64,000 nucleotides of DNA from Alteribacillus sp041949975 (GCF_041949975.1 NZ_JBHFQG010000005.1:62001-126000); one strand, 5' to 3'. Positions 36,268 to 45,292 are shown, counted from the first letter of the stretch. The notes: generated from the letters alone by a model not told the origin. Numbers and translations are program-made.

Positions 36268-36870
36268 TTAAGCAAGCGTCAGCTCTCGCATAATTTTTCC
36301 CATTAAATGCTTTTCCTCCTGCACCTCTAAGCCGGCTGCTGAAATGTTCTCCATGGTCCGGCGGTTAATATTGGCTCCCCAGAGACGAACGATAAGCGGA
36401 TTCAGGCCATCCATCAGCTTGCCTCCGAGCGGGTTCTCACTTCTCATATGTTCAAGCATATACACCCGGCCGCCGGGCTTCAGCACCCGCTTGATTTCTT
36501 TTAAGCCTTTCACCGGGTCTGGCACGGAACAAAATACACACGCGGTTACAACAGTATCAAAAGAGTCATCAGAAAACTGCAGCTCCTCGGCATCCATTTC
36601 TTTCAGTTCCACCGGTATTGCTGCTTTTTGCTTTTTCCGCTCCGCTTGTTTCAGCATCGCCGGGCTGAAATCAATTGCAGTCACTTTGTTAACTTTTTTC
36701 GTGTAATAAGGAAGGTTGGCGCCGGTGCCAACCCCGATTTCGAGCACTTCCCCTTCCGCTTTGGCCACCATGTTTTCGCGCCATGACGACCGGATCATCC
36801 TGTCCATCATGTCGAATACCGGCGCTATCCGCTCATACCGTTTTCTCGTCTTTTCCTGGGAAATAGACAA
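36268..36870 (-). CDS. Class I SAM-dependent methyltransferase (UbiE-like)
   Basis: 200 residues if started at TTG 36870, which has AGGAGTG 7 bases upstream; GTG 36879 overlaps that site. SAM motif I VLEIGVGTGANLPYY, acidic motif AIDFSPAMLKQAE, motif III-like VLKPGGRVYMLEH. UbiE/COQ5-like fold; substrate unknown. Sixteen bases after the copB relic, a pairing also seen in other Bacilli, so it may once have been part of a copper-stress operon. Confidence 0.85.
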   Translation of the reverse strand: MSISQEKTRKRYERIAPVFDMMDRMIRSSWRENMVAKAEGEVLEIGVGTGANLPYYTKKVNKVTAIDFSPAMLKQAERKKQKAAIPVELKEMDAEELQFSDDSFDTVVTACVFCSVPDPVKGLKEIKRVLKPGGRVYMLEHMRSENPLGGKLMDGLNPLIVRLWGANINRRTMENISAAGLEVQEEKHLMGKIMRELTLA

Positions 36871-36885
36871 AAATATCACTCCTAT

Positions 36886-37668
36886 TTATACATGTAACAA
36901 CCGGGCATTGATAGCTACTATAATAGTGCTTAGCGACATTCGTACGGCACCTGCAGCCGGACTCATCACAATGCCGGCACCAAACACCTGCCGCAAAAGG
37001 AATGGCTATAAGGTTATAGCCTGCTGCCCACCACAGATTTTGGTGCATTTTGCGATGAGTGGCGCTCGACAATTCAATGACAAATACGACATCTTCAGGA
37101 TCGCTTTCTACGAGTACCACATGGCGGATCAATTTATTCTTACACCCGACCCAGTTTACCACTTTTCTTATTGTCGCCTGTTAACATCATCGGCTTCATG
37201 CCCATTTCTTTTAAACGTTGACTGCTTCAAAGGATGTTTACCGTATCTGATCTGCTAAATCAATCATTGCCAGTACTTTACATCTTCCGCCATAAATATT
37301 ACGGTTTTTCCTTGCTCCGACATTTCTTGAAACGTATCCTCTGAAAACTCCCAGCTCTGTTCTCTCACATAATCGGGACTCATTAACAGCCCGATCGGAA
37401 AAGTTTTGAGCTTTGGATTCAGATTCCTAAGCTTAGAACGAATAGTATATACTCGTCTCTAGGAAAGCGCCAATTCACTCACAGCCATTCCTGTATCATA
37501 GGAGAAAGCGCCATAATCGGGATGGTAAGTGTATAAAAGAAATGAAAAACCTAAAATATCGTGGTGATCATGCTCTGAAGAATAATGATCATGTTAATTA
37601 TCATGTTGGTAATGATCATGGTTGTTATGTTTATTGTTATGTTTATTTTTGTGATGAGTCTCTTTCAT
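36886..37668 (-). pseudogene. copB: CopB-type copper-translocating P-type ATPase relic
   Basis: The first ~55 residues are a His-rich metal-binding tail (MKETHHKNKHNNKHNNHDHY then HDHYSSEHDHHD) with a TAA at 37594-37596 inside it. Later, in changing frames, come pieces of the catalytic and C-terminal domains: EQGKTVIFMAEDVKVLAMIDLADQI, MGMKPMMLTGDNKK, VLVESDPEDVVFVIELSSATHRKM, NLWWAAGYNLIAIPFAAGV and MSPAAGAV.MSLSTIIVAINARLL. Most of the ~700-residue enzyme, including the DKTGT phosphorylation site and CPH/CPC channel motif, is deleted. Original start has GAAGGGGGTGTCTAT. Confidence 0.85.
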
Positions 37669-37693
37669 ATAGACACCCCCTTCTTGCTTAAAA

Positions 37694-37720
37694 AGCCCGG
37701 AAAGCTGTGCTTACCGGGCT
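37694..37720 (-). terminator. Terminator of the Cys-rich protein gene
   Basis: AGCCCGG/CCGGGCT stem followed by TTTTTAAGC on the minus strand. Confidence 0.75.
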
Positions 37721-37727
37721 GTACGTT

Positions 37728-38048
37728 TTAGGATGCCATTTCTCGGCATACTTTTGCACATTTATAACAAACTTCGGCACAGCGCTGGCAATGGTCATGC
37801 TCATGCTTCGCGCACTCATCACCGCAAGCCTGGCAGATCTCTGCGCACAATCCGCAAATTTTCCCAGCAAACGGACTGTTGCTTTGCATCGCTTTCGCTG
37901 CAAATGCACATATATCTGCGCATTCTCGGTCCAGCCGGATGCAATCTGCCATCATCTTCATATTATCTTCCTGCAAGCAAGCATCATAACACCTGTTACA
38001 CTCTTCCATACACTCTAGACATGCTTGAATACATTCTTCATAGGTCAT
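37728..38048 (-). CDS. Cys-rich four-helix-bundle copper-binding protein (Csp family)
   Basis: 106 residues from ATG 38048 (AAGGAGGACGAGCTGT). Rows of Cys spaced by 3-4 along helices (CIQACLECMEECNRCYDACL; CIRLDRECADICAFA; CGLCAEICQACGDEC; CQRCAEVCYKCAKVC) match copper storage proteins that hold many Cu(I) ions in a helical bundle. No export signal, so cytosolic. Intact beside the wrecked copper ATPase, so storage may now replace export. Confidence 0.9.
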   Translation of the reverse strand: MTYEECIQACLECMEECNRCYDACLQEDNMKMMADCIRLDRECADICAFAAKAMQSNSPFAGKICGLCAEICQACGDECAKHEHDHCQRCAEVCYKCAKVCREMAS

Positions 38049-38207
38049 ACAGCTCGTCCTCCTTCTTATGGCAAGTAATGTGGCCATTTTATGCCGACAT
38101 TACAGCTTTACCCATAATTTATAAAGAAAATGTGAAGAAACGACATTTTCTTTTCTTTTTTATAAAATAGAAACCACTCCAAGTAACACCGCGGTTTCCT
38201 GGAATCG

Positions 38208-38369
38208 TTATTTGTGATCTTTATTTATCGCTTCATTTCGAAGGGTTTGTTTTATTTTATCATGCAGCTGTTTGGATTTTTCTCTATCCTTTTTGGTACG
38301 CAAAAAGCTTAATTGATCGCGCTCTAGTACTTTGAGTAAATGTTTTTTCTCCTCTTCGGTCAGCAGCAT
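38208..38369 (-). CDS. Small charged 53-aa protein
   Basis: Reads MLLTEEEKKHLLKVLERDQL and ends EAINKDHK; predicted helical, Lys/Glu-rich, no Cys or membrane segment. ATG 38369 follows AGGGGAGAGAAATA. Composition and ribosome site suggest a real small gene of a Bacillaceae-specific type; no function known. Confidence 0.65.
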   Translation of the reverse strand: MLLTEEEKKHLLKVLERDQLSFLRTKKDREKSKQLHDKIKQTLRNEAINKDHK

Positions 38370-38578
38370 TATTTCTCTCCCCTGACTTCTTGTTTGTTTT
38401 CTGCAATTGTATCACAGGCTTTTCGTTTTATCTTATTCCTTGCTCGCTTCAGAAACCCTGGAAATTGACAACATTCTTATTGATGCAAAGACAAAGAACG
38501 TTTTCGGGGATGAGGAAAAGAAGAAATGCAAACTCTGGTCAGCAGTAATTCCTGCTTTTCAGAGTTTTTTTGACTCCG

Positions 38579-39022
38579 TTATATATATCCTTGCTTTTGG
38601 AGACGATCAATGGATTTTAACCAATCCTGCGGGTGAATATAGCCTTTAATCAGCACTTTCCCTGGAATATGAGACTGCATCATTACGATCAGGTCCATAA
38701 TCAACGGAGTCGATAACTTGCCGTACTCATTGGTTACACCGAGTAAAATAAGCGGTGATGTTTTATTAATATAAGAACAAAGGTCCGAATATAAAAGTAC
38801 AGCATCTGTTGTAAACGAACGCTTGATATGAATGTGAATGTGTCCCGTGCAAATTTTCCGATCAATAATAGCTTTTTCAGGATAAGAAGCAATTTGGTCT
38901 TCATGTAAATGTTCGATATACTCTTTCATTACCTGGTATATATTATTCCAATGAGCTTGTGTAATTTTATTGGGAAGCAAATGCAATTCAAGTGCTTCTA
39001 ATTCCAATGGATCGGTATGCAT
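38579..39022 (-). CDS. Hypothetical 147-aa cytosolic protein
   Basis: Soluble, no signal peptide. Contains an HIHIHIKRS strand and alternating hydrophobic strands and helices (DAVLLYSDLCSYI, PLILLGVTNEYGK). I do not recognise a family. Standalone, minus strand, upstream of the PG-binding hydrolase gene by orientation in reverse. Confidence 0.6.
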   Translation of the reverse strand: MHTDPLELEALELHLLPNKITQAHWNNIYQVMKEYIEHLHEDQIASYPEKAIIDRKICTGHIHIHIKRSFTTDAVLLYSDLCSYINKTSPLILLGVTNEYGKLSTPLIMDLIVMMQSHIPGKVLIKGYIHPQDWLKSIDRLQKQGYI

Positions 39023-39124
39023 GAAATCCCTCCTGCTGCAACAAAATATTGCTTCATCCTCTTTGACACTTCATGTAAGGGCATACATGAACTACAATAT
39101 CCCCCTGTCATTCCACAAATAAAA

Positions 39125-39149
39125 CCTAACCCCGTGAACAAGAGTTAGG
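39125..39149 (-). terminator. Probable terminator of the PG-binding hydrolase gene
   Basis: CCTAAC/GTTAGG short stem followed by TTTTATTT on the minus strand, just past the stop at 39157. Confidence 0.5.
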
Positions 39150-39156
39150 CTTCTTA

Positions 39157-40728
39157 TTAAAAGTAACGCTTTACTCCTAAATATCTTTCACCCCAGTAGT
39201 GTGTGTTCATGTTGCTAACCGTAACCCCGGTGGAACTTCCAGCATGAATAAACTGATCGTTTCCAATATAAATGCCAGCATGAGAAGGCCCTTCTTGATA
39301 TGTTTCAAAAAATACGATGTCCCCTACACGTGGAGTATTTACAGTAGTACCGGCATCATAAATATCAGCAACTGTTCTCGGCAGTTCTACTCCGTTTTCT
39401 TTAAAAACATATTGTAAAAACCCGCTGCAATCAAAGCCAGAGGTGGAAGTACCGCCCCATACGTACGGGGTTCCGACATGCTCTGCAGCATCAGCGATGA
39501 GATTCGTGGCGCTCACTTTTCCGCTTGAAGGAGACTCTGTTGGTTTCTTTTCTTTAGAAGGTTCTTCTCCATTTAGCAGCTGCTTTAACTTACTGGCGGT
39601 CTCAGGACCAACCATTCCATCACTCGTTAACCCGTGTTCTTTTTGAAAGCTCTTCACTGCTTTTTCTGTAACTTCTCCAAATACACCGGTTGCTTCCATT
39701 TTCATAAAACCAAGCTGTTGCAGCTGCGTTTGCAGTGTTTCTACTTCCTCTCCTCGTGATTCATAGCGAAGTACGGAAGAAACCTGGTTGTTTTGGGAGT
39801 TCGCTTTTTCGGTATCCGTCTGGCTTTTTAAAGATGGAGCTTGTTTTGGATTGTTTTGCAATGTATTCAGCGTTTTCGGACCAGCCAGGCCATCTGCTTG
39901 AAGGCCGTTATTCTTTTGGAATTTGCGCACAGCTTCTTCCGTTATTGGCCCAAAAATGCCAGTAATATCATTATTATAATAGCCTAAATCTTTTAATTGG
40001 CTCTGCAATAGGGAGACGTCACTATTTTTATCACCGCTTGCAAGCACTTTAAATGTATCAGAATAGGTTTGTTTATTATCGGCTGCTTGAGAAGTGGCAC
40101 TTTTTGAACCAGATGCCGGCTCATTCACCGTCCTGGCACTCTTTAAAGCAGCAAAGGTTTGCGGACCAGCAATCCCATCAACGGTAATATTTTCTTCTCT
40201 TTGAAATCTTTTTACTGATTCTGATAATTGCCGTCCATAATAACCATTTTTTTCTCCATTGTAATAGCCTAAAGCGTTCAGCTGCTTTTGCAGCTCTTTT
40301 ACTTCTCCGCTTTGGACGCCAATTCGCAATATAGTGGAGCTTCCAAGCATCACTTTTTTTTCGTTATTCGGCTTAGACTCTGCAGTTGCAGAAGCTGTTT
40401 TTCTGGATGGTTGAGAACGTTCGGTTAACAGCACTCCAAAAGTTTCGGGACCGGCAACTCCATCAACAGTCAAATTATGTTTTTTCTGAAATTCCTGGAC
40501 TGCTTCTTTAGTACGGTCTCCATAATAGCCCGTTGAGGTATGATATGTAAAATAACCTTTATCTTTCAACAGATCTTGAAGCTTTTTCACCTCGTCATTG
40601 TTTGCGCCTGGATACAATGTATCATCGCCAAACGCTGCATCGGCTGCAAGCGGTGCAGCTAAAATTGCACCTGTGACTGTGGTGGAAGTTACTACTACTT
40701 TTTTCATTGTAGTGGTAGTCTCGAACAA
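39157..40728 (-). CDS. Peptidoglycan hydrolase: four PG-binding repeats plus NlpC/P60
   Basis: About 523 residues. Signal peptide (MKKVVVTSTTVTGAILAAPLAADA), four PG_binding_1 domains each ending in a VDGxAGPxTF-type motif (near residues 45-105, 135-195, 225-290, 320-390), then NlpC/P60 domain with Cys in TSGFDCSGFLQYVF, His in PSHAGIYIGNDQF and IHAGSS. Splits peptide stems in the wall, e.g. for cell separation. TTG 40728 is preferred over ATG 40734 because the GGGGAGGG site abuts the ATG. Confidence 0.9.
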   Translation of the reverse strand: MFETTTTMKKVVVTSTTVTGAILAAPLAADAAFGDDTLYPGANNDEVKKLQDLLKDKGYFTYHTSTGYYGDRTKEAVQEFQKKHNLTVDGVAGPETFGVLLTERSQPSRKTASATAESKPNNEKKVMLGSSTILRIGVQSGEVKELQKQLNALGYYNGEKNGYYGRQLSESVKRFQREENITVDGIAGPQTFAALKSARTVNEPASGSKSATSQAADNKQTYSDTFKVLASGDKNSDVSLLQSQLKDLGYYNNDITGIFGPITEEAVRKFQKNNGLQADGLAGPKTLNTLQNNPKQAPSLKSQTDTEKANSQNNQVSSVLRYESRGEEVETLQTQLQQLGFMKMEATGVFGEVTEKAVKSFQKEHGLTSDGMVGPETASKLKQLLNGEEPSKEKKPTESPSSGKVSATNLIADAAEHVGTPYVWGGTSTSGFDCSGFLQYVFKENGVELPRTVADIYDAGTTVNTPRVGDIVFFETYQEGPSHAGIYIGNDQFIHAGSSTGVTVSNMNTHYWGERYLGVKRYF

Positions 40729-41029
40729 GCTCATCCCTCCCCGTTTTGATAGAGGCTCCTTTGGGGTAAGAGCCCATATTTTTTATTTCCTTGTTTACTA
40801 GATTCATCATTAAAAAAACTTATACACGGTGAAGAATCTAGATGCTTCTCTGCCTCTCATTCAGGTCTATTAGCGCAGAACATTTCTTTACATCTATCAT
40901 TATATAGCTTTATCGCAAATTTAGCCATATTTTTTCACTATATTGAATGAATTTTCTGCACTTTTTTATGAAAACTGGAGGAGAAGTGTTTTTTAAGTAG
41001 ATTGCGCGCAGCTCTTCGGGATGTATGCA

Positions 41030-41345
41030 TTGTTTATTTAGGTTTTTGCACTGCTTTGGCAGATTTATGTCCTGCTTTTTTAGGTTTATGCACCACTGTT
41101 TGGAGCTGGGGGGTGACGATTTTCGCCTGGATCTGCTGTGATTTTATGGGGATTTGCTTTACTTTTTCGGAGTTATGAACCGCTTTAGCGTCAAGTTTTA
41201 TCAACGAAAGAGGCAAGTGGTCATGCTGGTTGTTCAATATGGTGAATTTCCCGTTTTAAAAAGGTAATATTGTTATGCATTAATTTGTGAGATTTATGCA
41301 CGAATTTTACCAATTTATGAACAACAATGAGATGAAACCGAGTGG
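41030..41345. repeat. Phased TTATGCAC array C
   Basis: Read on the minus strand, GTGCATAAA-type units recur every 21-24 bases or multiples, so accidental frames show repeated VHK. Contiguous with the NERD relic at 41323. No gene or promoter is visible elsewhere in 40735-41322. Confidence 0.55.
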
Positions 41346-41515
41346 AGAGAACAAGAATATCGATTTGAAAAAAGTAGTTTTTGTGAGGAAGACGGAGGTC
41401 GTTGAAAATGAGACATTCATTTTCGGGGAGAAAACTCAAATAATAATCGAGCGATTTTTCACCGCGATATCCTGCTGCACTTTTGCATGTTCCTCCTCTA
41501 TTTCTTCTCTTTTTT
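41323..41515 (-). pseudogene. NERD-domain protein fragment
   Basis: GYRGEKSLDYYLSFLPENEC and LIFNDLRLPHKNYFFQIDIL then VLSTRFHLIV match the first part of nuclease-related-domain proteins; a preceding KREEIEEEHAKVQ-like stretch lies in another frame. After HLIV the expected EVKN catalytic motif is replaced by array C. N-terminus and catalytic centre are missing. Confidence 0.6.
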
Positions 41516-41598
41516 GATGGTTTGGAGGAAGCCTTCACAAAAGTGCCTAGTCCGGCCTCAGCCGCATGCGAAGTATACCACGAACCCATCACTTCTCT

Positions 41599-41639
41599 CG
41601 ATACGGACGGTGGGGCCCCAAACCCCGTCCACCGTATCG
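41599..41639. repeat. GC-rich hairpin in a conserved-looking noncoding block
   Basis: CGATACGG and CCGTATCG arms with a partly paired GGTGGGGCCCC/CCCCGTCC core. The surrounding 41515-41700 is far richer in GC than neighbours and has no gene. Could be an RNA element or relic. Confidence 0.45.
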
Positions 41640-41808
41640 GGGAAGTCTGAATGGAATCGTGCGGTAGCCGTAACCGTTGCATTCGCCATTTATTTCTTCC
41701 AACAGAAACTCTTTTATCTATTCATCCGATACCTTTTTTCGTTCTCTTGGAGGAGTAGCCTGATGTAATTTATCCGGCTAGTACCCCATTTCCTTGATAA
41801 ATAAATAT

Positions 41809-43232
41809 CTAGACCGATTCCACTCTCGATAAGTCTGGAGTTTTCCCTTGTAAAAGATTTAATTTTTCTAAAGAGTAAGCGACGTTCAAAACATTTTCCT
41901 CCTTAAAAGCAGGACCCATAATCTGCAACCCAACAGGCAATCCATCTTGTACCCCACATGGAATACTTAACGCCGGAAGTCCTATCAAGTTCCCTGGGCC
42001 GGTAAATCGGATCACTTCGTCAAGGAAATTCAATTTTTGACCATTTATATCAACAGTATTATTTCCAATATTCGGTGGAAGGAATGGTAATGTTGGTGTG
42101 ATCAATACATCGATATTGTCAAAGATCCTGGCGAAATCATTACTTAATTGACGGCGGATTTGCTGGGCTTTTAAATAATCCACAGATGAAACAAGTTCTC
42201 CAAATTCAAGCAAGAAGCGAACATCATCTCCAAAGTTCTCAGGTTGTTTAACTAAGTTATCATGATGAATAGCGCTTGCTTCAGACGTAATAGTAACCAG
42301 TTCTCCGAATTCAGAAAATTGAAGAGCAGGTATCTTAATAACTTCAATTTTTGCACCTAATTTTTCAAGTTCAAGGATGGCCTTTCGGACAGAGTCTTCA
42401 ACTCTTTTGTCGACATTATTAAAAAAGTATTCTTCGTTTATACCAATAACAGTGTTGGTTAGATCTTCTCCCAGTAAGTTTGTAAAGCTCTTGGTTGGGG
42501 TATCTACAGAAGTTGGATCTTTAGGGTCGTAACCAGAAAGGGTTTCAAGAAGTAAAGCAGCGTCGTATACCGTTTTTGTCATCGGTCCGATATGGTCTAA
42601 TGACCAGGATAAAGGGAAACATCCGTATTTACTAATTCTTCCATGTGTTGGTTTTAAGCCAACAATGCCGCAACATGAAGCAGGAATACGTACAGAACCA
42701 CCAGTATCCGTTCCCAATGAAGCTATGGTCATATTACTGGCAACAGCTGCACCCGAACCTCCACTTGATCCGCCAGGAATTTTACTTATATCCCAAGGAT
42801 TCCGACAGGCACCGAAATGCGGATTAGTTGTTGTCGCTCCCCAGGCATATTCGTGCATGTTAAGTTTACCAGAAAAGATAACACCTTCATTTTTTAGTTT
42901 AGATATCACCGTGGCGTCAAAGTTAGGTACAAAATTCTGGTGGATTTTGGAACCTATTGTTACTTTTTCGTCTTTAAAGTATAAAATATCCTTCAAAGCC
43001 ATGGGAATGCCGTGAAGAGAACCACGATAGTTTCCGTTCATAATCTCATTCTCTGCCTGTTGAGCAGTTTATATGCTTTTTCTTTTTCTATTTCGATATA
43101 AGCATTGATTTGTTCATCATAAGCTTCTACTTGATTCATAACAGCATTGGTTAATTCAACAGGTGAAAGTTTTTTATCACGTAATAAAGGATACAATTCC
43201 TGAATCGATTTTGTTGCCAGGTCTTGATTCAT
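41809..43232 (-). pseudogene. Amidase (GatA/AS family) split by one frameshift
   Basis: Amidase-signature hydrolase, about 474 residues when joined. Catalytic Ser-cisSer-Lys triad visible: Lys in IPMALKDIL, Ser in PGGSSGGSGAAVA, Ser in GTDTGGSVRIPAS. The N-terminal 64-codon frame (MNQDLATKSIQELYPLLRDK) and the main frame (ENEIMNGNYRGSLHGIP) are joined by a one-base loss near 43058. The two frames meet as ATGA, so some coupled translation of two pieces is possible. In the nitrile hydratase operon it would hydrolyse the amide product to the acid. Confidence 0.8.
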
Positions 43233-43408
43233 ATCTGGTCACCTCCGGGTACATGTGTTAAGCCAATGTCATAGTCTGCACACATGGCCTTGTCCAAATT
43301 CTTTTTTAATTGTTCGAAAGCTTCCCACTGGGCTAGTAATGGTTGTACATGATTTTTCGGGACCATGATTCCTTTGTCTTCCAAAGTTCTAAGAATATGT
43401 TCTTCCAT
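43229..43408 (-). CDS. GatC/AtzG-like small amidase partner
   Basis: 59 residues, MEEHILRTLEDKGIMVPKNH at the start and DYDIGLTHVPGGDQI at the end, with a helical middle (LLAQWEAFEQLKKNL). Its size, helix-then-extended-tail layout and 4-base overlap with the amidase (stop within ATGA) match small GatC-like subunits (AtzG/DUF4089 type) that wrap around AS-family amidases. Start follows GGGAGGAAGAAAA. Assignment is by context and pattern. Confidence 0.65.
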   Translation of the reverse strand: MEEHILRTLEDKGIMVPKNHVQPLLAQWEAFEQLKKNLDKAMCADYDIGLTHVPGGDQI

Positions 43409-43487
43409 TTTTCTTCCTCCCTTAATCGAATCATTAATAAAATCTATTGCTCTTTGTAGACAATCACCTCTTTAAGCTTTTTGATAA

Positions 43488-43514
43488 GGGACAACGAAAA
43501 TCTTTTGTTGTCCC
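43488..43514 (-). terminator. Hairpin between nitrile hydratase and amidase genes
   Basis: GGGACAAC/GTTGTCCC perfect 8-bp stem, weak T-run on the minus strand. Likely a partial terminator giving less amidase than hydratase. Confidence 0.55.
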
Positions 43515-43532
43515 ATTTTCAGTATTTTTTGA

Positions 43533-43895
43533 TTAATAAAAAACTCCGTCTCGTGAACCGTTGAGAAATTCTTTGGTAAGGACTTCGACCTCTTGCTTGT
43601 CCACCATCCCTGTTTCAACTACAAGACGCTCCAAGGCCGCCAGCCAGTGCTCATAATAATTCCAATCAGAGTTACCTTTTTGCTTTTCCCATGCATCGAT
43701 CTCCTGAATCAGAAGATTTCGGAAATCATCCCATGAGGTATAAAGTTCTTTCTCGTACAAAGCCAGAGCCATACCAAAGGAACGACTTTCCCACGGCTCT
43801 TGAAACTCTAGTTCTCCATTTTTTCGAGGTAAGGCGGTTTTATCGGGCATATACGCAATCATTGAATCAACAGTATCGTTTCCACAATTTTTCAT
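43533..43895 (-). CDS. Nitrile hydratase accessory/activator protein
   Basis: 120 residues resembling nitrile hydratase beta N-terminal-type activators (P14K-like): EFQEPWESRSFGMALALYEKELYTSWDDF, then YYEHWLAALERLVVETGMVD. These chaperones insert cobalt and help oxidise the active-site cysteines of the alpha subunit. Start follows AAAGGAGGGTAGGGTACTA, 17 bases after the alpha gene. Frame intact. Confidence 0.88.
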   Translation of the reverse strand: MKNCGNDTVDSMIAYMPDKTALPRKNGELEFQEPWESRSFGMALALYEKELYTSWDDFRNLLIQEIDAWEKQKGNSDWNYYEHWLAALERLVVETGMVDKQEVEVLTKEFLNGSRDGVFY

Positions 43896-43912
43896 TAGTA
43901 CCCTACCCTCCT

Positions 43913-44548
43913 TTACACATTAGCCATTGGTACTTCTACTTTAGCAACACCAATCATGGAATCCCGAGTGACGATTTCTGCAAGTTCCTCTTCAGTCATA
44001 TTCTCAGTACCTGAGGGTCTTTGAGGCAGTACTATATATCGAATTTCAGCGCTGCTGTCCCATACCCGGATCTCTGTGGAATCTGACAGTTCTAAACCGA
44101 ATTCCTTGAGTACCTTTCTTGGCTCCTTGACAATACGGGAGCGGTAAGCTGGTTCTTTATACCAAGCAGGAGGTAAGCCAAGCAATGGCCAAGGATAGCA
44201 CGAGCAAAGGGTGCAACAGACGACATTTTGTACCGTTTCTGTATTTTCGACAACTTTGATATGTTCACCCTGCAAACCAAAATATCCAAGCTCCCTTAAT
44301 ACAGTTTCTGAATCTTCCAGCAGTCTTTTTTTGAAATCAGGATCTTTCCAAGCCTTAGCAATAACCTTGGCCCCATGCATAGGTCCAATATTCGTCTCGT
44401 AACGTTGAACAACACTACTAATAGCATCAGACGATACAATTCCTTTTTCAATTAAGAGTGATTCAATAGCTTTTGCTTTTGCTGACCATTGTGATTCTGG
44501 ATGGTGATGATGGTCATGTGAATGATGATGCTGTTTATTTGTAGTCAA
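43913..44548 (-). CDS. Nitrile hydratase alpha subunit, cobalt type
   Basis: 211 residues. The metal claw V-C-C-T-L-C-S-C-Y has Cys112, Cys115 and Cys117 with Thr between, the signature of Co(III) rather than Fe(III) enzymes. Hydrates nitriles to amides; cytosolic. TTG start after AAAGGAGGAATTGTT. The N-terminus is unusually His-rich (HHHSHDHHHHPESQ), probably extra metal binding for cobalt loading or storage. Frame intact and downstream of the beta gene. Confidence 0.93.
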   Translation of the reverse strand: MTTNKQHHHSHDHHHHPESQWSAKAKAIESLLIEKGIVSSDAISSVVQRYETNIGPMHGAKVIAKAWKDPDFKKRLLEDSETVLRELGYFGLQGEHIKVVENTETVQNVVCCTLCSCYPWPLLGLPPAWYKEPAYRSRIVKEPRKVLKEFGLELSDSTEIRVWDSSAEIRYIVLPQRPSGTENMTEEELAEIVTRDSMIGVAKVEVPMANV

Positions 44549-44572
44549 AACAATTCCTCCTTTAGAAAATGC

Positions 44573-45253
44573 TTAGTTTGATGATGCAGGTTCCAAATAA
44601 CTTTCCCATAGATCAAGATAGACTGGGTTACTCTGCTTTACTCCCCATAATTCTTGGCCCTCAAAACGGATGGAATAAAGATATTCAGGATTTTCTCCTT
44701 TCCCATGAGCATGATCATCAGGAAATACATGTGCACCGTATACCGCATGTACCACCCCATATTTACCGCGAGCATAACGAGGCAGCCGTGTATGGCCGCT
44801 TGGGTGAACGTTGTTTGTCTTCACTTTGGCTCCCACCTCAAACTTGGCAAGCGTTGAAAGTTGACGGTGTGTAGAAGCACCTATATCTATCACTTTTTGC
44901 AGATGAGCCACTAATTCCGGATTGTCCCGGTTTGGTATTTTGGTTTCAGGTTCTTTCAGGAAAGTTTGAGTGCGTTTTTCAATTTCTGCGGGGTCCAATA
45001 CTCCCTTTTCAACTAAATTCCGCTCGATCGTTGCAATCCAGTGGCCATAATATCCTGAAGTCAGATAATCTACTGGATTCATTAGCTCAATTCCATGTCT
45101 GAATTCATCAAGGTTCATTAAACCTTGACCAACTGTTCCAGCCATAAGTCCAAAGGCAACCCTTTCCCAATCCTCGTAGAAGCAAGGCTCGTTTTCTATA
45201 CGTACAATTTCTCCTAACCCATCCATACCTCCAACATCATGGATACCGTTCAT
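44573..45253 (-). CDS. Nitrile hydratase beta subunit
   Basis: 226 residues with the typical N-terminus MNGIHDVGGMDGLGEI, central YGHWIATIERNLVEKGVL, and C-terminal SH3-like barrel (VKTNNVHPSGHTRLPRYARGKYGVV, YLDLWESYLEP) whose arginines contact the alpha claw. First gene of the operon, 28 bases past the predicted sigma-54 start, with GGGAGGTAGACAA ribosome site. Beta-before-alpha order is that of many cobalt-type enzymes. Confidence 0.93.
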   Translation of the reverse strand: MNGIHDVGGMDGLGEIVRIENEPCFYEDWERVAFGLMAGTVGQGLMNLDEFRHGIELMNPVDYLTSGYYGHWIATIERNLVEKGVLDPAEIEKRTQTFLKEPETKIPNRDNPELVAHLQKVIDIGASTHRQLSTLAKFEVGAKVKTNNVHPSGHTRLPRYARGKYGVVHAVYGAHVFPDDHAHGKGENPEYLYSIRFEGQELWGVKQSNPVYLDLWESYLEPASSN

Positions 45254-45292
45254 TTGTCTACCTCCCTATGTAATTTTGTTACGACTTTATAT

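Noticed and set aside
41034..41237. 67-codon frame with repeated VHK
   Set aside because: It is a chance translation of phased array C; the same words occur in all frames and in gene-free gaps elsewhere.
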